64,000 bases of DNA from Lachnospiraceae bacterium (GTDB lineage: Bacteria > Bacillota > Clostridia > Lachnospirales > Lachnospiraceae): NCBI GenBank assembly GCA_015056815.1, contig SVFN01000013.1, positions 1-64,000 on the forward strand, given 5' to 3'. Below are positions 61,638 to 64,000 of the stretch, piece by piece. Position 1 is the first letter of the stretch; every line of letters starts with the position of its first letter. The position numbers and the translations under genes are program-made. Under the pieces are notes generated by a model that saw only the letters and a list, made by a program, of their open reading frames with translations, made no database searches and had not been told where the DNA came from.

Positions 61638-64000
61638 TTATTTGATCCTTACCGTACTCGCCTGTCCTTTTTTCTTAAGCAGCTTCAGATAGGCTTTTTT
61701 CCGCTTCTTAGGCACCTTGATCACTGCCTTTTTGTATATTCCTTTCAAGGCATTTCTGCCAATCTTCTTCAATCTTCCGGATACGATCGTGATCTTCCTT
61801 AAGCTCTTGTTTCCTTTAAAAGCATTTGCACGGATCTCTTTTACCCCTGCCGGGATCGTGACTTTCTTCAGCGAACTGCATCCGTTAAACGCATTCTTGC
61901 CAATCACTGTAACTGTCGCCGGGATCGTAACGTTTGTAAGTTCTTTCTTTCCCCGAAACGCATTGTCTGCTATGGAAGAAACCTGATATGTGATCCCTCC
62001 GATCATGACCCTGGCAGGGATCGTGATCTTATACACAGCTGGAGCAGATGTCTGCCGAACGGATACCTGCGGCAGATCGGAGGCATTGTCTGTCACCTGA
62101 TAGACCAAATTGCCAAAAGATATTATCGTCCCGACCGCTGCCGGCTGCTTAGTTTCCCGATCGTTGTCTGTCTTCTTATGGCCGGTTTCTTTTTCTTCCT
62201 TCTGACTGTTTTCCTGTTTCACCGGTATTTCTTTAAATTCCGCATAATATTCTGTCGGTCCGGTCAGTTGTGTAAGCGGCTCATTCCAGCCTGTAAACTG
62301 ATACTGACAGTTTTCCGTGTTATCTTTAACCGGAATCTCCCCGTGATAAGAAGGCACAGTCTTTTCCGGCAGGATCTCTGTCTGCAGAATTTCACCATCC
62401 GGTCCGTTTCGGAAAATGACAGTATAATAGTACCATTCTATCTGCACCGCTTCATCCTGCACCCGGATCGTTTTTTCTGATTTTTCTCCGTTTATCAGGA
62501 TCTCATAAATTCCCTCCGGAACCGTGGCACCGTTTGCATATTCTCTCAAAGGATCATCCGTACTTTTCAGTGTGATCGTAAAAACATCGGGAGTGGTCCA
62601 TTTTTCATGATCCTTATAGACGGATACATTTAGCGGATATTGTCCGGGAGACACTGTTACCTTACAGGTTGCACAAAATCCGCCATCCCTGGTCATCGCC
62701 CTGACAGATGTTGTGCCGCCAGACAGTGCAGTGACTGTTCCGTTTCCACTCACCGTAGCAATATTTTCGTCATCGCTGCTAAAAAATACTTCCCGGTCTG
62801 CCGCATTTGCCGGACTGATAAAAGCAGTCAGACTTCCTGTCGATCCTTTTTCCAGCGTAAGCTCTGTCGTGTCTAAGCGAATACCTTTCACAGAAACCGG
62901 TCTTACCGTTACTTCGCAGGTTTCCCTATAGTCTCCGTCTTCTGTTATGGCAGTCACATTTGTCTGCCCTGCTGCCACTGCTGTCACGATCCCGTTTGCG
63001 GATACCGTCACGATATTTTCATCTTCACTCCTCCACAGAATCGTCTGGTTCGCAGCATTCTGCGGTAGAGCCTGCGCTGTTACTGCCGCCTCTTCTCCCG
63101 CCTCCAGCGAAAGGGTTTTCTGATCCAGCCGGATTCCCTTCACTGACACCGGCTTTACCGTCACTTCACACGAAGCTGTGTGATCACCGTCCTTTGTTCG
63201 GACCGTCACTACTGTCTTTCCCACTTCCAGCGCCGTTACCAGTCCGGTGCCGCTCATCAGACTGTTATCGCTGACCGTCACCAGTTTTTCGTCACCGCTT
63301 TTCCAGAATATTGTCTTATCCGCTGCATTTGCCGGTGTGATGATAGCTGTCAGTCCTGCCTGCTCTCCCTTTTCCAGGGTCAGCTTCGTCTGCGTCAGAC
63401 TGACTCCCTTGACAGAGACCGGTGCCACTGTCAGCCGTAAATTCCTGCGGATCCTTTGATCAGAGGAAGTTGCAGTCAATATGGTCTCTCCGAATTTCAA
63501 AAGCCGCAGCGTGACCGCTTCTTCTCCGCCTGCCGCCATATGCGGCGTTTCTACTCTTACAATCTCAGGATCTGAGGATTTCCAGAAAAAATAATCATCC
63601 GATCCTTCCGGTGTTATGGCAGACATACTGATCAGATACAACTGCTCTTTGCCGGATTCCATCTCAGCGACTTGTGCATCTTTTTCAAATAGAAAATCCG
63701 ATACAGGGCTTGCGTATCTGGTATCCCGCAGTTTTTTACCGGTACAATAATAGGTTTTTCCAAGATACTGCACCTGATAGTAAGAATTCTTTCCAATCCG
63801 ATCACCAATCTGTCGTCGGATATTCTCATTATCACTTATGACCGAAAGATTTCTCCCAAACCGGAGCACATCTGTCTGTGCGGCATCCAGAAAACTATTG
63901 ACATCCGTATCGGCATCCGCATATTTTCCGGCTCTGTAATAATAAGTTCCTTCCAAATCATCGGTAATTGTCTCCGGCAGATCATACAGCCAGCGATATC
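61638..64000 (-). CDS. Large Ig-like/LRR_5 surface protein, 5' end cut by window edge
   Basis: At least 787 residues; the reading frame stays open to base 64000 with protein-like sequence (RWLYDLPETITDD), so the apparent TTG start at 63956 is not real and the N-terminus is missing. Visible parts are an N-terminal region with TYYYRAGKY and NSYYQVQYLGKTYYC, four Big_2 Ig-like domains (each starting near VSVKGIRLD), an InlB-like repeat (VIFRNGPDG to YYAEFKEIP), a charged linker, LRR_5 repeats (IADNAFRGKKELTNVTIPA) and a basic tail. The LRR_5 end closely matches the BspA-like protein encoded at 45268-49929. It is probably a secreted adhesin. Confidence 0.85.
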   Translation of the reverse strand, partial: YRWLYDLPETITDDLEGTYYYRAGKYADADTDVNSFLDAAQTDVLRFGRNLSVISDNENIRRQIGDRIGKNSYYQVQYLGKTYYCTGKKLRDTRYASPVSDFLFEKDAQVAEMESGKEQLYLISMSAITPEGSDDYFFWKSSDPEIVRVETPHMAAGGEEAVTLRLLKFGETILTATSSDQRIRRNLRLTVAPVSVKGVSLTQTKLTLEKGEQAGLTAIITPANAADKTIFWKSGDEKLVTVSDNSLMSGTGLVTALEVGKTVVTVRTKDGDHTASCEVTVKPVSVKGIRLDQKTLSLEAGEEAAVTAQALPQNAANQTILWRSEDENIVTVSANGIVTAVAAGQTNVTAITEDGDYRETCEVTVRPVSVKGIRLDTTELTLEKGSTGSLTAFISPANAADREVFFSSDDENIATVSGNGTVTALSGGTTSVRAMTRDGGFCATCKVTVSPGQYPLNVSVYKDHEKWTTPDVFTITLKSTDDPLREYANGATVPEGIYEILINGEKSEKTIRVQDEAVQIEWYYYTVIFRNGPDGEILQTEILPEKTVPSYHGEIPVKDNTENCQYQFTGWNEPLTQLTGPTEYYAEFKEIPVKQENSQKEEKETGHKKTDNDRETKQPAAVGTIISFGNLVYQVTDNASDLPQVSVRQTSAPAVYKITIPARVMIGGITYQVSSIADNAFRGKKELTNVTIPATVTVIGKNAFNGCSSLKKVTIPAGVKEIRANAFKGNKSLRKITIVSGRLKKIGRNALKGIYKKAVIKVPKKRKKAYLKLLKKKGQASTVRIK

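Noticed and set aside
63956-63958. TTG as the start of the edge surface-protein gene
   Set aside because: The frame continues upstream to the window edge with protein-like sequence and no ribosome binding site precedes the TTG.

Overview
The window looks like chromosomal DNA of a low-to-mid GC gut Clostridia, most likely Lachnospiraceae. The basis is the rpmG-secE-nusG-rplK-rplA / rplJ-rplL / rpoB-rpoC cluster with a Firmicutes-type L10 leader, strong AGGAGG ribosome binding sites, sugar ABC importers without an ATPase gene, GH94/GH51/GH43 enzymes, and very large secreted Ig-like/BspA proteins. The genus is not determined. No rRNA, tRNA, CRISPR array, insertion sequence or phage gene was seen.

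Layout. (1) 1-13.5 kb, minus strand: transcription and translation core. rpmG-secE-nusG-rplK-rplA start from a clear promoter at 13.4 kb and end at a terminator. A CapA-like gene sits between rplA and the L10 leader. rplJL has its own promoter and leader, and rpoBC has another promoter after a terminator. (2) 13.5-14.6 kb: a flavodoxin-like oxidoreductase and a small cysteine-rich protein. (3) 14.6-23.6 kb: an arabinan/arabino-oligosaccharide locus with a GH51 arabinofuranosidase, a secreted GH43 lipoprotein, a cytoplasmic GH43, two permeases and a binding protein. It is divergent from an ArsR-type regulator, with tandem 16-bp sites between the two transcripts. (4) 23.6-32.1 kb: a cello-oligosaccharide locus with GH5, two permeases, a binding protein and LacI, divergent from cellobiose phosphorylase (GH94), with matching LacI operators at both promoters. 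(5) 32.2-36.3 kb: a TetR regulator facing a three-gene minimal NRPS-like cassette (condensation-like protein, carrier protein, AMP-ligase). (6) 36.3-58.0 kb and 61.6-64 kb: a cell-surface island of five secreted modular proteins (2874, 1553, 1195 and 741 residues, plus one cut by the window edge), with a dual-HTH regulator in the middle. (7) 58-61.4 kb: rhomboid protease, Uma2-family nuclease-like protein, a DRE-TIM acyl-CoA condensing enzyme (Re-citrate/homocitrate synthase type) and a small alpha/beta hydrolase.

How it fits together. The two glycan loci follow one plan: a binding protein and two permeases import oligosaccharides, while exo-acting enzymes or a phosphorylase finish degradation inside the cell. 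The importers lack an ATPase gene and probably use a shared one encoded elsewhere. The surface proteins share two kinds of C-terminal module (FN3 plus Ig-like, or LRR_5 plus a basic tail) and have no LPxTG motif, so their anchoring is open. The least explained items are the condensation/carrier/ligase cassette, the covarying stem-loops before rplK and rplA, and the surface island with its regulator.
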